Position numbers and translations under genes: made by a program
NCBI RefSeq assembly: GCF_035918015.1
Contig: NZ_CP109132.1
Span: forward strand, 7,316,001 to 7,380,000
From: Streptomyces sp. NBC_01754
GTDB taxonomy: Bacteria; Actinomycetota; Actinomycetes; Streptomycetales; Streptomycetaceae
Reading direction: 5' to 3'
DNA: 64,000 bases
The notes under the pieces: generated by a model
What the model was told of the DNA's origin: nothing
Database searches by the model: none
The model's input: only the letters and a program-made list of their open reading frames with translations
In this document: piece after piece, positions 45,084 through 54,283 of the stretch
How the letters are laid out: every line of letters starts with the position of its first letter
How positions within the stretch are numbered: the first letter of the stretch is position 1

Positions 45084-45398
45084 GCGGTGTCCCCGGCGAC
45101 AGGCCGCGTAGCGCCGGCGCCACATCCGGGGTGGACCCGGACCGGGGCAGTTTCGGCGTCGTGCTCCGATGCGCCCGCGATCGATCGTCCGGGCCGCGGG
45201 CGTTATCGCTGACACCGTGATCGGCCTCGTCGGAGCGATCGGCCGAGCTGTCCTGGAGCAGCTCATGGCGCCCGGCGCCTACGCATCAGCCCCGAGCAGT
45301 GAGACGGGCCCCTGTCCCGATGTGCGTGCAGGAGCCTCAAGGCCGACCGGCACCGCCCGCACGGGCACTCTCGGCATCAGCATCGTGACGCCGACGGT
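45084..45398. other. Intergenic region, no gene recognised
   Basis: About 315 bp between the IS701-like gene and the IS5-type relic; only compositional frames were seen. Confidence 0.4.
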
Positions 45399-46289
45399 CA
45401 GTGAGCGTTTTCAGTGTTGCCTCTCCGGGGTGAGGACGGTTCTGGTGATGACGCTCATGCGGTTGGGGGTGATGCGGGGTCTGCGGAGGATCTGTCAGGG
45501 CTTCGGTCGTGCCATGTCTCGTTCGACGGGTGCACGGGCTGCGGACAGGGCCCGGTTCGCGGTGTGCTCGGTGGGTGTGCGTTCGCTGCCTGGTGGGCGG
45601 CGCTTGGCGGTGGTGACCCGGTCGCCGGCACCGATGTAGGCCATGTCGGCGAGGAGGGGGATGCCCTGGCGTTCGCAGATCCGGAGGATCTGGTGGGTGC
45701 GGGCGGCAGTCTGGTCGCGGGTCCGGCCCGGCAGCGCCGGCGACAGCCAGAGGATCTCCCGCTGGGATCTGTGACGACCTGCTCGTTCACCCCGTGCCGC
45801 TTGTGTTTCGAGGAGTAGTCGGCCCTGCCGTCGCCGACGCGGCCGCACTCGGCGGGCGTGCCGTCCAGGAGAGCGAACTCCGGATCGTGTACGCGCAGCG
45901 TCTTCAGGAGGCCAGGTGCCTGCGCGGCGAGCAGGCCGGTGACCGCGGTGACGTAGGCATGGGCGGTGCCGACGGATATCCCGAAGGCTGCGGCGATACG
46001 GGCCAGGGTTTCGTGGCGACGCGGGTACACCAGTGCGATCAGCGCCCTCCGGTGCGGCGGAAGCTTGCACCGGCGGTCACCTTCACGGGTGACGATGAGT
46101 ATCGTGACCCACTCGACCAGGGCGTGAGGCAGGTCGAGTGCGGCAGGATACGGAACCAACAGGGCTCCTGTGTCGCTGAGTTGAGACGTCGAACACCTCC
46201 CTCAACGGCACGGGAGCCCTGTCCGTTGCGCACTCCGAACCCACACCGCCCCGTCACCCGATCAGTGGCCACTCTGAAAACGTTCAGTG
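45399..46289 (-). mobile_element. IS5-family element with frameshifted transposase
   Basis: Ends CAGTGAGCGTTTTCAGTGTTG (left) and, as complement, CACTGAACGTTTTCAGAGTG (right) are imperfect inverted repeats. The transposase begins near 46159 ([54 protein letters not shown]). After a frameshift near 45770 it continues [31 protein letters not shown] and [14 protein letters not shown]. The break makes it inactive. Confidence 0.8.
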
Positions 46290-46385
46290 TGTAACTTCAG
46301 GGCCCTTGCCCGTGAGGTGACGGGGTGTGTGTCGGGTGGGTAGGGGTGTGCCGGGTGTGTGCCTGTATGTCGTTCTGGGGTGTGT

Positions 46386-46865
46386 TCAAGCGAGTGAGGG
46401 CCGTGTGGTGGGTGAGGGCCGTGTGGTGGGTGGGGGTGGGGGTGTGAGGTGTCGGAAGGCGACGATGCCGAGCAGGGTGTATCCCAGGAGCAGGAGCAGG
46501 ACGGTGAAGATCCATGCGTGGGTGCCTGACGGGTCGTAGACGCGGCCGGTGGTGCCGACGTCCACGGCCGGGGCCTGTTGCCCGGCCTCGAACGTGTTCG
46601 GGCCGCTGCCGTAGAGTTTGACGTTTTCCTGTTTGACGGTGCCGTCGGTGGACCGGAATGTTCCCGACCATTCGCAGCTGGTGTGCCCGGCGTGGCCGGC
46701 GCAGACGAGCCGGACCGCGGTGAAGGTGCCCCGGGGGCCGTCCGCGGTGGCGGCCCGGGCGGCGTTGCCGAGGTTCGGCAGCATCAGGCAGAGCAGCAGG
46801 ACCCCGGCCAGGAGCAGCAGCAGGGACACGAACCCGGAGGGCTTCCGTTTCCTGGGTGGGGGCAC
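46386..46865 (-). CDS. Membrane protein with extracytoplasmic domain
   Basis: 159 residues from GTG 46865. Two membrane segments (GFVSLLLLLAGVLLLCLMLPNLG near residues 10-32 and AWIFTVLLLLLGYTLLGIVAF near 117-138) flank a domain of about 80 residues with two cysteines (LVCAGHAGHTSCEWSGTF). The tail is Pro/Thr-rich. It starts four bases after the stop of the next gene upstream, so the two are co-translated. Function unknown. Confidence 0.7.
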   Translation of the reverse strand: MPPPRKRKPSGFVSLLLLLAGVLLLCLMLPNLGNAARAATADGPRGTFTAVRLVCAGHAGHTSCEWSGTFRSTDGTVKQENVKLYGSGPNTFEAGQQAPAVDVGTTGRVYDPSGTHAWIFTVLLLLLGYTLLGIVAFRHLTPPPPPTTRPSPTTRPSLA

Positions 46866-46868
46866 CGC

Positions 46869-47435
46869 TTAGTCCCTGGGGGCGCAGGAGCACCGTGCGG
46901 CGGCGTTGTCCGCCCGGCCGGTACGGGTGTGCAGGTACATCGCCACGACCATGGGGATGGTGACCAGGGTGTTGTAGAAGAGGTGCAGTTCCACGCGGGG
47001 TGCGATCAGCTGGATGATGCTCGTCGGTGCGGTCCTGCCCAGCAGGTAGGAGCCGGCGAGTGCCTGGAGCAGGAGCAGCAGATGTTCGAAGTGGTGCCAT
47101 ACCTGGATGCCGAGCGATGCTTTCCACCAGGTGCCTGAGCGGCCGGTGAACCCGGGGCGCAGGAGGAACAGGCCGACCATCATCACCAGGGCGTAGCCGT
47201 AGTGCATCCATTCCGAGGTGACGAGCCACGGGAAGGGGATTCCGAGTACTCCGAGGGCCTCGGGGATCGGCCAGCCCATGACGTAGATCTGGATCGCCTG
47301 GACCACGTGCTCCGCCCAGTGCGCGATGACGATGAACAGGAAGACGCGAAGGCCCAGTTGGTGGTGCCTGCCGTTGAGGGACTCGATGCCGCCCCGCAGT
47401 GAACGCGGTGGTGCTCCGGTGCTGGTTGCTGTCAT
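46869..47435 (-). CDS. Histidine-rich polytopic membrane protein
   Basis: 188 residues with four to five membrane segments. Histidines sit in or next to them: IVIAHWAEHVVQ, SEWMHYGYALVMM, GIQVWHHFEHLLLLLQ and VELHLFYNTL. The pattern HWAEH plus HHFEH suggests a metal or heme site, but I do not recognise a named family. Divergent from an HxlR regulator and operonic with the small membrane protein. Confidence 0.7.
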   Translation of the reverse strand: MTATSTGAPPRSLRGGIESLNGRHHQLGLRVFLFIVIAHWAEHVVQAIQIYVMGWPIPEALGVLGIPFPWLVTSEWMHYGYALVMMVGLFLLRPGFTGRSGTWWKASLGIQVWHHFEHLLLLLQALAGSYLLGRTAPTSIIQLIAPRVELHLFYNTLVTIPMVVAMYLHTRTGRADNAAARCSCAPRD

Positions 47436-47574
47436 GGTTCAGCCTCCGTGGTCCGGGAACGGTGGCTCATCTCACCAGGCCCGCCTCCGCGGGGTCTTCT
47501 TCCTGCGTGTCGTATTTTCCGCCCGGAGGTGCCGGGCCGGGTCCTGTCACGCAACCCGCGCGCTAGGGTCGGGC

Positions 47575-48018
47575 ATGCTGCCACGAACGTACGAAGGACA
47601 GGACTGTTCTCTGGCGCGCTCTTTGGAAGTGATCGGGGAGCGCTGGACCCTCCTGATCGTCCGCTCGGCCCTGCTGGGTGTCGGGCGTTTCGACGGGTTC
47701 CTGCGCCAGATGCCTATCTCCCGGAACGTACTTTCCGACCGGCTCGGCCGTCTCGTCGAGCTCGGCGTCATGCGGCGGGTCGTCTACCAGGAGAAGCCGG
47801 TACGCCACGAGTACCCGCTCACGCCTGTGGGCCGTGAGCTGACCGTCGCGGTGGTCGCCCTGATGCAGTGGGGCGACCGGAACCTGCCCGCCGAGCCCGG
47901 ACCACCGCGCCAGGCCCGGCACATCGGGTGCGACGGTGATGTCCGGGTGCGTATGGGGTGCGCTTCCTGCGGGCGCGATGTCCACTTCGAGGAGGTCGCG
48001 GTACGACGCACACGCTGA
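47575..48018 (+). CDS. HxlR-family transcriptional regulator
   Basis: 147 residues from ATG 47575. The winged helix is typical: SLARSLEVIGERWTLLIVRSALLGVGRFDGFLRQMPISRNVLSDRLGRLVELGVMRRVVY, then YPLTPVGREL. The C-terminus adds a four-Cys segment (HIGCDGDVRVRMGCASCGRDV is shortened; cysteines near residues 119, 128 and 131) that may bind metal. Divergent from the His-rich membrane gene, which it likely controls. Confidence 0.9.
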   Translation: MLPRTYEGQDCSLARSLEVIGERWTLLIVRSALLGVGRFDGFLRQMPISRNVLSDRLGRLVELGVMRRVVYQEKPVRHEYPLTPVGRELTVAVVALMQWGDRNLPAEPGPPRQARHIGCDGDVRVRMGCASCGRDVHFEEVAVRRTR

Positions 48019-49015
48019 CCCCCCGCGACCCCGCCCCCGCCCCCGCCCTCGACCGCACCGTCCCCACTCTTGCCCGCACCGTCCCTGTCTCCGCACTCCC
48101 GGGGCGGTGGACCGTCCCGGGGGTGACGGAGATCGCACCCGCGGCGGATCCTTCCCGGTCTTCCCGGTCTTCCTGGTCTGCCTGGTCTTCCCGGTTCTGC
48201 CGGGGCTCTCTGGGTCTGCGGCGGGCCGGACGTGTGCTGTTCTGCGCGCGTCACCGATGGCGCCGGCGGCCCGTTCCGGGTGTTCCACGCGCACGACGGA
48301 CCGGGCTCGGGCCGCTCCGGGGGCGGCGGCCCGCGTCTGGGCGGTCCGCGCCCCGCGGGCGGACTGTCCAGGGGCGGCCCGCCTACACGCGCGGCTGTTC
48401 CCGGTCTGCCTGGGTCTGTGGCAGCCGGATGTGTGCGGTCTTCCTGCCCCGGTGGCTGCACCCCCCGGGTGGCCCGCATGCGCGGGCGGCCCCCTTCCCG
48501 GCCTGTCTGGGGCTGCGGGGGTGCTGGACGTGTGCGGGTCTTCGTGCCTCAGACGCCCCTGGGTGGCCCGTGCCCCGGGGTGATCTGTGCCTCCGGGCGG
48601 CCTTCGTGTATGGGGCGGGCGGTTCGGGTCTGTCTGGGTTTGCGGTGGGCCGGGGGTGTGCGGGCGTTTTCGTGTCCCTGACGCCCCGGGTGCCCCGCCC
48701 CGGCCCACGTTCCCGGGCGGCTCGTGCTCCGGCGGCCCGTGCGCCCCCGGGTGCCCCGCCCCCGGGTGCCCTGTCCCCCGGGCGGCTGGTGTCCGCGGGT
48801 GCCCTATGCCCCTGTGTGCCCCGGGTGTTGCTGTCTGTCTTCCCGGGTGGTGGTGGTCTGTGTGCGGGTGGGGTGTGCCGGTCGCCGGGTCTGTCGTGAC
48901 ACCGGTCCGGGCGTGGGTGTTGCGCATGCGTGAAGATGCTCCGGTCCGTGGGGCGACCTGACCATGAGGCCCATCGCCACCCCTTAATTTTCGGTGGCCG
49001 GTCGAGGAGGCGTGT
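48019..49015. other. 1-kb gene-free, very GC-rich low-complexity region
   Basis: Long frames on both strands encode only Gly/Pro/Arg-rich strings. Short imperfect repeats such as CTTCCCGGTCTTCCTGGTCT and GCCCCGGGTGCCC recur. The last 60 bases (TTAATTTTCGG and GAGGAGG) are the likely promoter side and ribosome site of unbL1. This marks the left edge of the enediyne genes. Confidence 0.6.
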
Positions 49016-49996
49016 ATGGCATCGGCGACGGGCTCTCTCCGTAGGCTGCTCATGGCCCCGTCCTTGCGGGAGGTGAGTTTCGCGGGACGTGGGTTCCCGG
49101 TTGTCGAGAGTGCGGTGACCCGCCGGCTGGAAGCTATCCCGCAGACCGTCGTGACCGGCTTCGAGTGGGGTATCGAGTCCAGAAGCCTGTGGGAGACCGA
49201 GCGCCGGCTGTCGCTGGTGGATCTGGAGCTCCAGGGCTTCGCGTACGAGGGCGCGACGATGGCCTCGGTGATCCGGGACGTGATGCCGGGGCGGGGCGGG
49301 CGTACCGCGGAACTGCTCCAGGGTGCCGGGCGGCGCCATATCTTCCTCAATTACATCGGTATCGGTTTCGCGATGGCGAAGCTGCCCCGGCCGTTGTGGA
49401 AGAAGGTCATGCCCGAACTCGAGGGTGAGGACTTCTATCCGCCGATGAGCTGGCTCGCGGTCGACGGATACGGTTTCGACCGCGCTTACTTCGATCCCGG
49501 CCGGTGGGTCACCGGCCGGCGTCTGGACACCCCTTATCCGTGGGACGGGCATCCGGACTACTTCCAGCGGGCTGTGGACCAGGGCATCGGCCGCGCACTG
49601 TGGTTCATCCACGGTGCGCGGGTGGAGGACGTCTGTGGCGCCGTTCGTGGTTTCGCTTCGGGGCGCCGGCCCGATCTGTGGGCGGGTGTCGGGCTCGCCG
49701 CGACCTTCGCGGGCTGTTCCACGGGGGCCGAACTCGCCGTGCTGCCCGAGCGGGCCGGTGAACTGCGGGGCCATCTCGCGCAGGGCGCCGTGTTCGCGGC
49801 GAAGGCCCGCCACTTCTCCGGTACGGTCCCCGGGCACACCAGGGCCGCGTTGCACGCGCTGGCCGGGATCACCGCCGAGGCGGCCGCCGTCCTCGCCGAT
49901 GACGCCGCACCCCCGGCAGGGGCGGCCGACGGGGTCCCCGCTTATGAGATCTGGCGCCGCGGCGTGCGCGGGAAACTGTCCGTGAACGCCCTCTGA
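49016..49996 (+). CDS. unbL: DUF1702 enediyne biosynthesis protein, UnbL-type (copy 1)
   Basis: 326 residues from ATG 49016 with GAGGAGG upstream. DUF1702 features: LELQGFAYEGATMAS, RRHIFLNYIGIGFAMAKLPR, LAVDGYGFDRAYFD, RAVDQGIGRALWFIHG, and late YEIWRRGVRG. UnbL/E3-type proteins are part of the conserved enediyne cassette; their biochemical role is not established. No signal peptide. It is about 36% identical by eye to the next gene, so the pair is a tandem duplication. Confidence 0.88.
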   Translation: MASATGSLRRLLMAPSLREVSFAGRGFPVVESAVTRRLEAIPQTVVTGFEWGIESRSLWETERRLSLVDLELQGFAYEGATMASVIRDVMPGRGGRTAELLQGAGRRHIFLNYIGIGFAMAKLPRPLWKKVMPELEGEDFYPPMSWLAVDGYGFDRAYFDPGRWVTGRRLDTPYPWDGHPDYFQRAVDQGIGRALWFIHGARVEDVCGAVRGFASGRRPDLWAGVGLAATFAGCSTGAELAVLPERAGELRGHLAQGAVFAAKARHFSGTVPGHTRAALHALAGITAEAAAVLADDAAPPAGAADGVPAYEIWRRGVRGKLSVNAL

Positions 49997-50092
49997 GCAT
50001 TCTTGGAGTAGACGCCCGGACACACCCATTGAATATGTTCGGTCCACGGAATCAGGAATTTCAGGCAAAAGAATTGAGGGGCGGTCTTCTAG
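49997..50092. promoter_or_regulatory. AT-rich spacer between the two unbL genes
   Basis: 96 bp with CATTGAATATGTTCGG and AAAAGAATTGAGG, much richer in A and T than the flanks. It may hold a promoter for the downstream unbL2-unbV-unbU-pksE genes. GAGGGG about ten bases before GTG 50093 is the only ribosome site candidate. Confidence 0.4.
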
Positions 50093-51079
50093 GTGTCCAT
50101 CTTGCGTGCGCTGAGGCGCCGGGTCCTCACACCGAATGTACGGGAAACGCTGCTGGAGACACGCGGGTTCCACGTCAAGGACGAGGAGTCCAGACAGCAG
50201 CTGGAAACAGTCGGGGCGAGCTTCCTCCAGGGGTACGCCTACGCGGTCGAGGCCCGCAGCGCGGACGAGGCCGTCGACTGGCTGGAGACGGTGCCCCGGG
50301 CCTTCCGCGGGTTCGCCTACGAAGGCGCGGGCATGGGCGCCGTCATGCTGGACTCCCTGACGGGCGGCGGTAAGCGGCTGACCGGGCTCCTGGAGGGCGG
50401 GGGCCGCCACCACAACTACATGATCTACGTGGGTATCGGCTGGGCGATGGCCCGCCTGCCCCGGTTCCTGTGGCCCGACGTGACCACGGCCGACCCGGTG
50501 CTGCGCTGGCTGATCCTGGACGGATACGGCTTCCACCAGGCGTACTTCAAGACCGACGCGTACGTCCGCGATCCCGGCCGGGACCATCCCTTCACCTGGA
50601 AGGGCGGCCCGGACGCCTACAGTGCCCGCGTCATCGACCAGGGGATCGGCCGTGCCCTGTGGTTCGTCGGCGGTACCGACCCCGATGTGGTGGCCGGCCT
50701 CATCGGCGCGTTCCCCGCCCACCGCCACGGCGACATGTACGCCGGTGCCGGGCTCGCCTGTACCTACGCGGGCAGTGCCTGCGAGGAGGAGCTGCTGCGT
50801 TTCGCCGGGCACGCGGGTGTGCACCGGCCGAGCCTCGTGCAGGGTTCCGCGTTCGCCTGTGAGGCCCGGGAGCGGGCCGGGACGACGATCGCCCACACCC
50901 ATCTCGCCGCCCGGGTCCTGTGCGGTGGCCGTACCCCCGAGGAAGCCGCCCGGGTGTGCACCGATTCCAGGCCCGCGGGCTGCGACGGCGGCCAGGTCCC
51001 GGCCTTCGAGACCTGGCGGCGGCACATCGCCGCCACCATCAGCTCCGTTCCCCGTACGCAGAAGGGCGCCGTCGCATGA
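50093..51079 (+). CDS. unbL: DUF1702 enediyne biosynthesis protein, UnbL-type (copy 2)
   Basis: 328 residues from GTG 50093. The same ordered blocks as copy 1: LQGYAYAVEA, GFAYEGAGMGAVMLD, RHHNYMIYVGIGWAMARLPR, LILDGYGFHQAYF, VIDQGIGRALWFVGG, FETWRRHI. The stop overlaps the unbV start (ATGA), so translation is coupled. The role in enediyne maturation is inferred from cassette position. Confidence 0.88.
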   Translation: MSILRALRRRVLTPNVRETLLETRGFHVKDEESRQQLETVGASFLQGYAYAVEARSADEAVDWLETVPRAFRGFAYEGAGMGAVMLDSLTGGGKRLTGLLEGGGRHHNYMIYVGIGWAMARLPRFLWPDVTTADPVLRWLILDGYGFHQAYFKTDAYVRDPGRDHPFTWKGGPDAYSARVIDQGIGRALWFVGGTDPDVVAGLIGAFPAHRHGDMYAGAGLACTYAGSACEEELLRFAGHAGVHRPSLVQGSAFACEARERAGTTIAHTHLAARVLCGGRTPEEAARVCTDSRPAGCDGGQVPAFETWRRHIAATISSVPRTQKGAVA

Positions 51080-53007
51080 CACACCCAGTTTCCTGGCTGC
51101 GGAAGCAGGCCCCCGGGGTCATTGCGCTCGCCCTTATGGTCAGTACTTTCTACGCGGTGAAACCGAGCGAATCCAGCGCCTCGGAAAAAGCCGAGATGGC
51201 GAAGAGTTTCGCGTTCGAGCCGATGGCGATAGCCATGCCGGGCGGATTCGAACGCCAGAGCATACGCAAAGTGAACAAGGCCTACAAGCACATCGAGGCG
51301 TGGATCTCCTCGGTGGGTTCGGGTGTCGCCATGAACGACATCGACGGCGACGGGCTGCCCAACGACCTGTGCGTCACCGACCCGCAGATCGACCAGGTCG
51401 TGATCACACCCGCACCGGTGCCCGGACGGCCGAGCCCGTCCTACGCCCCGTTCGTGCTGGACCCGGCGCCGCTGCCCAAGAGCGACACCATGGCCCCGAT
51501 CGGCTGCGTCCCCGGCGACTTCAACGAGGACGGCGTGATGGACCTCCTCGTCTACTACTGGGGGCGTACCCCGGTCATCTTCCAGGCGAAGAAGGAGGAC
51601 ACCGGGCAGGGCCCGGCGCCGATGACCGCGGACCGCTTCGAGCCCGTCGAGCTCGTCCCGGGTGACGGCGGCGACATCTACACCGGGCCGCTGTGGAACT
51701 CCAACGCCGCGGCCGTCGCCGACTTCGACGGCGACGGGCACAACGACATCTACATCGGGAACTACTTCCCCGACAGCCCGGTCCTGGACGACACCGTGGA
51801 CGGCGGGGTGACGATGAACGACTCGCTGTCACACGCCCAGAACGGCGGCGGAGGCCACTTCTTCCGCTGGACGCCCTCCGGCTACGAACAGGTACAGGAC
51901 GTCCTGCCCAAGGGCATCGACCGGGGCTGGACACTCGCCGTCTCCGCCACCGACCTGGACGGCGACCAGCGCCCCGAGCTCTACCTCGGGCACGACTTCG
52001 GGACCTCCGCGCTCCTCTACAACGAGTCGACGCCCGGGGAGTTCAAGTTCCGCGAGGTCAAGGCCGAGCACACCGCGACCATTCCCAAGTCGAAGGAGAT
52101 CGGCCGCACCTCCTTCAAGGGCATGGGCATCGACTTCGCCGACCTCGACAACGACGGCATGTACGACGCGTTCGTCTCCAACATCACCACGTCGTTCGGT
52201 ATCCAGGAGTCGAACTTCGCGTTCATCGCGACGGCCAGGGACAAGGCGGAGCTGCGGGCCCGGTTCCAGGACGGCGTCGCCCCCTACAAGGACGAGAGCG
52301 CCCCGCTCAACGTCGCCTGGTCCGGCTGGGGCTGGGACACCAAGATGGGCGACTTCGACAACGACGGCGTCCAGGAGATCACCCAGGCCGTCGGCTTCGT
52401 CAAGGGCAAACGCAACCGGTGGCCGCAGCTCCAGGAACTGGCCACCGCCAACGACGAGCTGGTCAAGCACCCCTACTTCTGGCCCCGTGTGGAGCAGGGT
52501 GACGACCTCGCCGGCGACCAGCACATGCGCTTCTTCGTGAAGAACAAGGACGGCAAGGCCTACAGCGACCTGTCCCAGCAGCTGGGCATGGCCGTGCCCG
52601 TGCCCAGCCGGGGCATCGCCACCGGCGACGCCGACGGCGACGGACGTCTCGACCTGGTCGTGGCCCGCCAGTGGGAGGACCCCGTCTTCTACTGCAACAC
52701 CAGCCCGGCCACCGGCGGTTTCCTGGGACTGCGCCTCACCGACGAGGCCGGTTCGCCCGTGATCGGCGCGCAGGTCACCGTGACCCTGTCGGACGGCAGC
52801 ACCCGTCTGGGCCGTGTCGACGGCGGCAGCGGCCACTCCGGCAAACGCAGCCAGGACGTGCACATCGGGCTCGGCCAGGAGGCCGAGGGACCGGTGCAGG
52901 CCCACCTGAACTGGCGCGACCGCACCGGACAGGTCCGCAACCAGGACCTCCAGTTGACCCCGGGCTGGCACTCACTCCAGCTCGGCGCCGATGCCAAGGA
53001 GAAGTGA
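51076..53007 (+). CDS. unbV: UnbV-type enediyne protein (FG-GAP repeats, ASPIC/UnbV domain)
   Basis: 643 residues from ATG 51076. An N-terminal hydrophobic anchor (GVIALALMVSTFYAV) is followed by FG-GAP/VCBS-type Ca-binding repeats with DxDxDG forms (NDIDGDGLPND, GDFNEDGVMDLL, ADFDGDGHNDIY, TDLDGDQRPELY, ADLDNDGMYDA, GDFDNDGVQE, GDADGDGRLDL). The C-terminal UnbV domain holds GAQVTVTLSDGSTRLG. Probably membrane-anchored and outside-facing. UnbV/E4 is conserved in enediyne loci; its activity is unknown. Confidence 0.92.
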   Translation: MTHPVSWLRKQAPGVIALALMVSTFYAVKPSESSASEKAEMAKSFAFEPMAIAMPGGFERQSIRKVNKAYKHIEAWISSVGSGVAMNDIDGDGLPNDLCVTDPQIDQVVITPAPVPGRPSPSYAPFVLDPAPLPKSDTMAPIGCVPGDFNEDGVMDLLVYYWGRTPVIFQAKKEDTGQGPAPMTADRFEPVELVPGDGGDIYTGPLWNSNAAAVADFDGDGHNDIYIGNYFPDSPVLDDTVDGGVTMNDSLSHAQNGGGGHFFRWTPSGYEQVQDVLPKGIDRGWTLAVSATDLDGDQRPELYLGHDFGTSALLYNESTPGEFKFREVKAEHTATIPKSKEIGRTSFKGMGIDFADLDNDGMYDAFVSNITTSFGIQESNFAFIATARDKAELRARFQDGVAPYKDESAPLNVAWSGWGWDTKMGDFDNDGVQEITQAVGFVKGKRNRWPQLQELATANDELVKHPYFWPRVEQGDDLAGDQHMRFFVKNKDGKAYSDLSQQLGMAVPVPSRGIATGDADGDGRLDLVVARQWEDPVFYCNTSPATGGFLGLRLTDEAGSPVIGAQVTVTLSDGSTRLGRVDGGSGHSGKRSQDVHIGLGQEAEGPVQAHLNWRDRTGQVRNQDLQLTPGWHSLQLGADAKEK

Positions 53008-53008
53008 C

Positions 53009-54283
53009 GTGTCTGCCGCAACCGCAACACCCGCAGCCGCCGCACCCCGGCACGACGTGAAGGTCGTCACCGCACTCCGCCGGTTCGCGATCTCGATCTC
53101 CGTCCTCAACATCCTCGGATACACCGTCCTCGGTTTCGAACAGCCCTGGCTGTGGCCGTTCATCGCCGTCCTCACCGCCTACGTGGTGGAGATCGCGCTG
53201 GAGACCGTCAGCGCCCGCGGCGAGAAACGCGCGCCCCGTTACGCGGGCGGCGGCTTCAAAGGCATGGTGGAATTCCTCTTCCCCGCCCACATCACCGGCC
53301 TCGCCGTCAACATGCTCACCTACGTCAACGACCGGGTGTGGGTCATGGTCTTCGGCGTCATCGTCGCCGTCGGCACCAAGTGGGTGCTCCGCGCCCCGCT
53401 CAAGGGCCGCATGCGGCACTACATGAACCCGTCGAACTTCGGCATCACGGTGATCCTGCTGCTCTTCCCCTGGGCCAGCATCGCCCCGCCCTACCACTTC
53501 ACGGAGTACCTGCACGGCCCCGCCGACTGGGTGCTGCCCGCGATCATCCTGGTCCTGGGCACCATGCTGAACGCCAAGCTGACCGGCCGTATGTGGCTGA
53601 TCGCGGCGTGGCTGGCGGGCTTCGCGATCCAGGCCGTCGTCCGCGGTCTCGTCATGGGCACCGCCATCCCCTCGGCCCTCGGCATGATGACCGGGACGGC
53701 CTTCATCCTCTTCACGAACTACATGGTCACCGACCCCGGTACCTCACCGTCCAAACGCTCCTCCCAGATCGCTTTCGGCGCCGGCGTCGCGGCGATGTAC
53801 GGACTGCTGACCGGGCTCGGCATCGCCTACGGCATCTTCTTCGCCACCGCCCTGGTGTGCCTCATCCGCGGCGGCTACCTGTGGGGCCTGCACTTTTTGG
53901 CCAGGCAGCGTGAGACACAGACCCGCCAGGAGCAGGCCCGCCAGGAGCAGGCCCGCCGGGCACGGGCGGCCGGGGCCGGCCCCGCCGAACAACTCACCGC
54001 GGTCCCCACCCCCACCCCCACCCCCACCCCCGCACCCACCCCCGCACCCACCCCCGCACCGGCCCCCGCACCGGTCTCCGCGTCGGCCGCACCGGTCTCC
54101 GCACCGGCCGCACCGGCCGCACGGGCTCCCGCACCCGCCGTCCCAGCTCCCGCACCCGCGGTGCCGGCTGCCGTGCCGGTCGCGGTGTCCTCGGGCAACC
54201 GGTGCCAGGACGGCACCTGCTTCCACGGGAAATGCGCCGCCGAGCGGGCGGCGAAGGAGAAGAAGACGGCGGTGCCCGCATGA
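53009..54283 (+). CDS. unbU: UnbU-type enediyne membrane protein (NqrB/RnfD-like) with repeat tail
   Basis: 424 residues from GTG 53009 (AAGGAGAAG upstream). About nine membrane segments fill residues 25-300 (LNILGYTVLGFEQPWLW, YMNPSNFGITVILLLF, ALGMMTGTAFILFTNYMVTDPGTSP, the RnfD-type turn). The last 110 residues are unusual: an RQEQARQEQARRAR helix, a Thr-Pro/Ala-Pro repeat, then GNRCQDGTCFHGKC with three cysteines. UnbU/E5 relates to electron-transport subunits. Its stop overlaps the pksE start (ATGA). Confidence 0.9.
   Translation: MSAATATPAAAAPRHDVKVVTALRRFAISISVLNILGYTVLGFEQPWLWPFIAVLTAYVVEIALETVSARGEKRAPRYAGGGFKGMVEFLFPAHITGLAVNMLTYVNDRVWVMVFGVIVAVGTKWVLRAPLKGRMRHYMNPSNFGITVILLLFPWASIAPPYHFTEYLHGPADWVLPAIILVLGTMLNAKLTGRMWLIAAWLAGFAIQAVVRGLVMGTAIPSALGMMTGTAFILFTNYMVTDPGTSPSKRSSQIAFGAGVAAMYGLLTGLGIAYGIFFATALVCLIRGGYLWGLHFLARQRETQTRQEQARQEQARRARAAGAGPAEQLTAVPTPTPTPTPAPTPAPTPAPAPAPVSASAAPVSAPAAPAARAPAPAVPAPAPAVPAAVPVAVSSGNRCQDGTCFHGKCAAERAAKEKKTAVPA

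Noticed and set aside
46297..47229. 310-residue minus-strand ORF over the membrane protein pair
   Set aside because: Out-of-frame shadow; the two membrane proteins have clear hydrophobic segments.
47563..49350. 595-residue minus-strand ORF
   Set aside because: Low-complexity translation of GC-rich DNA across two real genes and a gap.
48383..51082. 899-residue minus-strand ORF over both unbL genes
   Set aside because: Antisense to two DUF1702 genes; no motifs.
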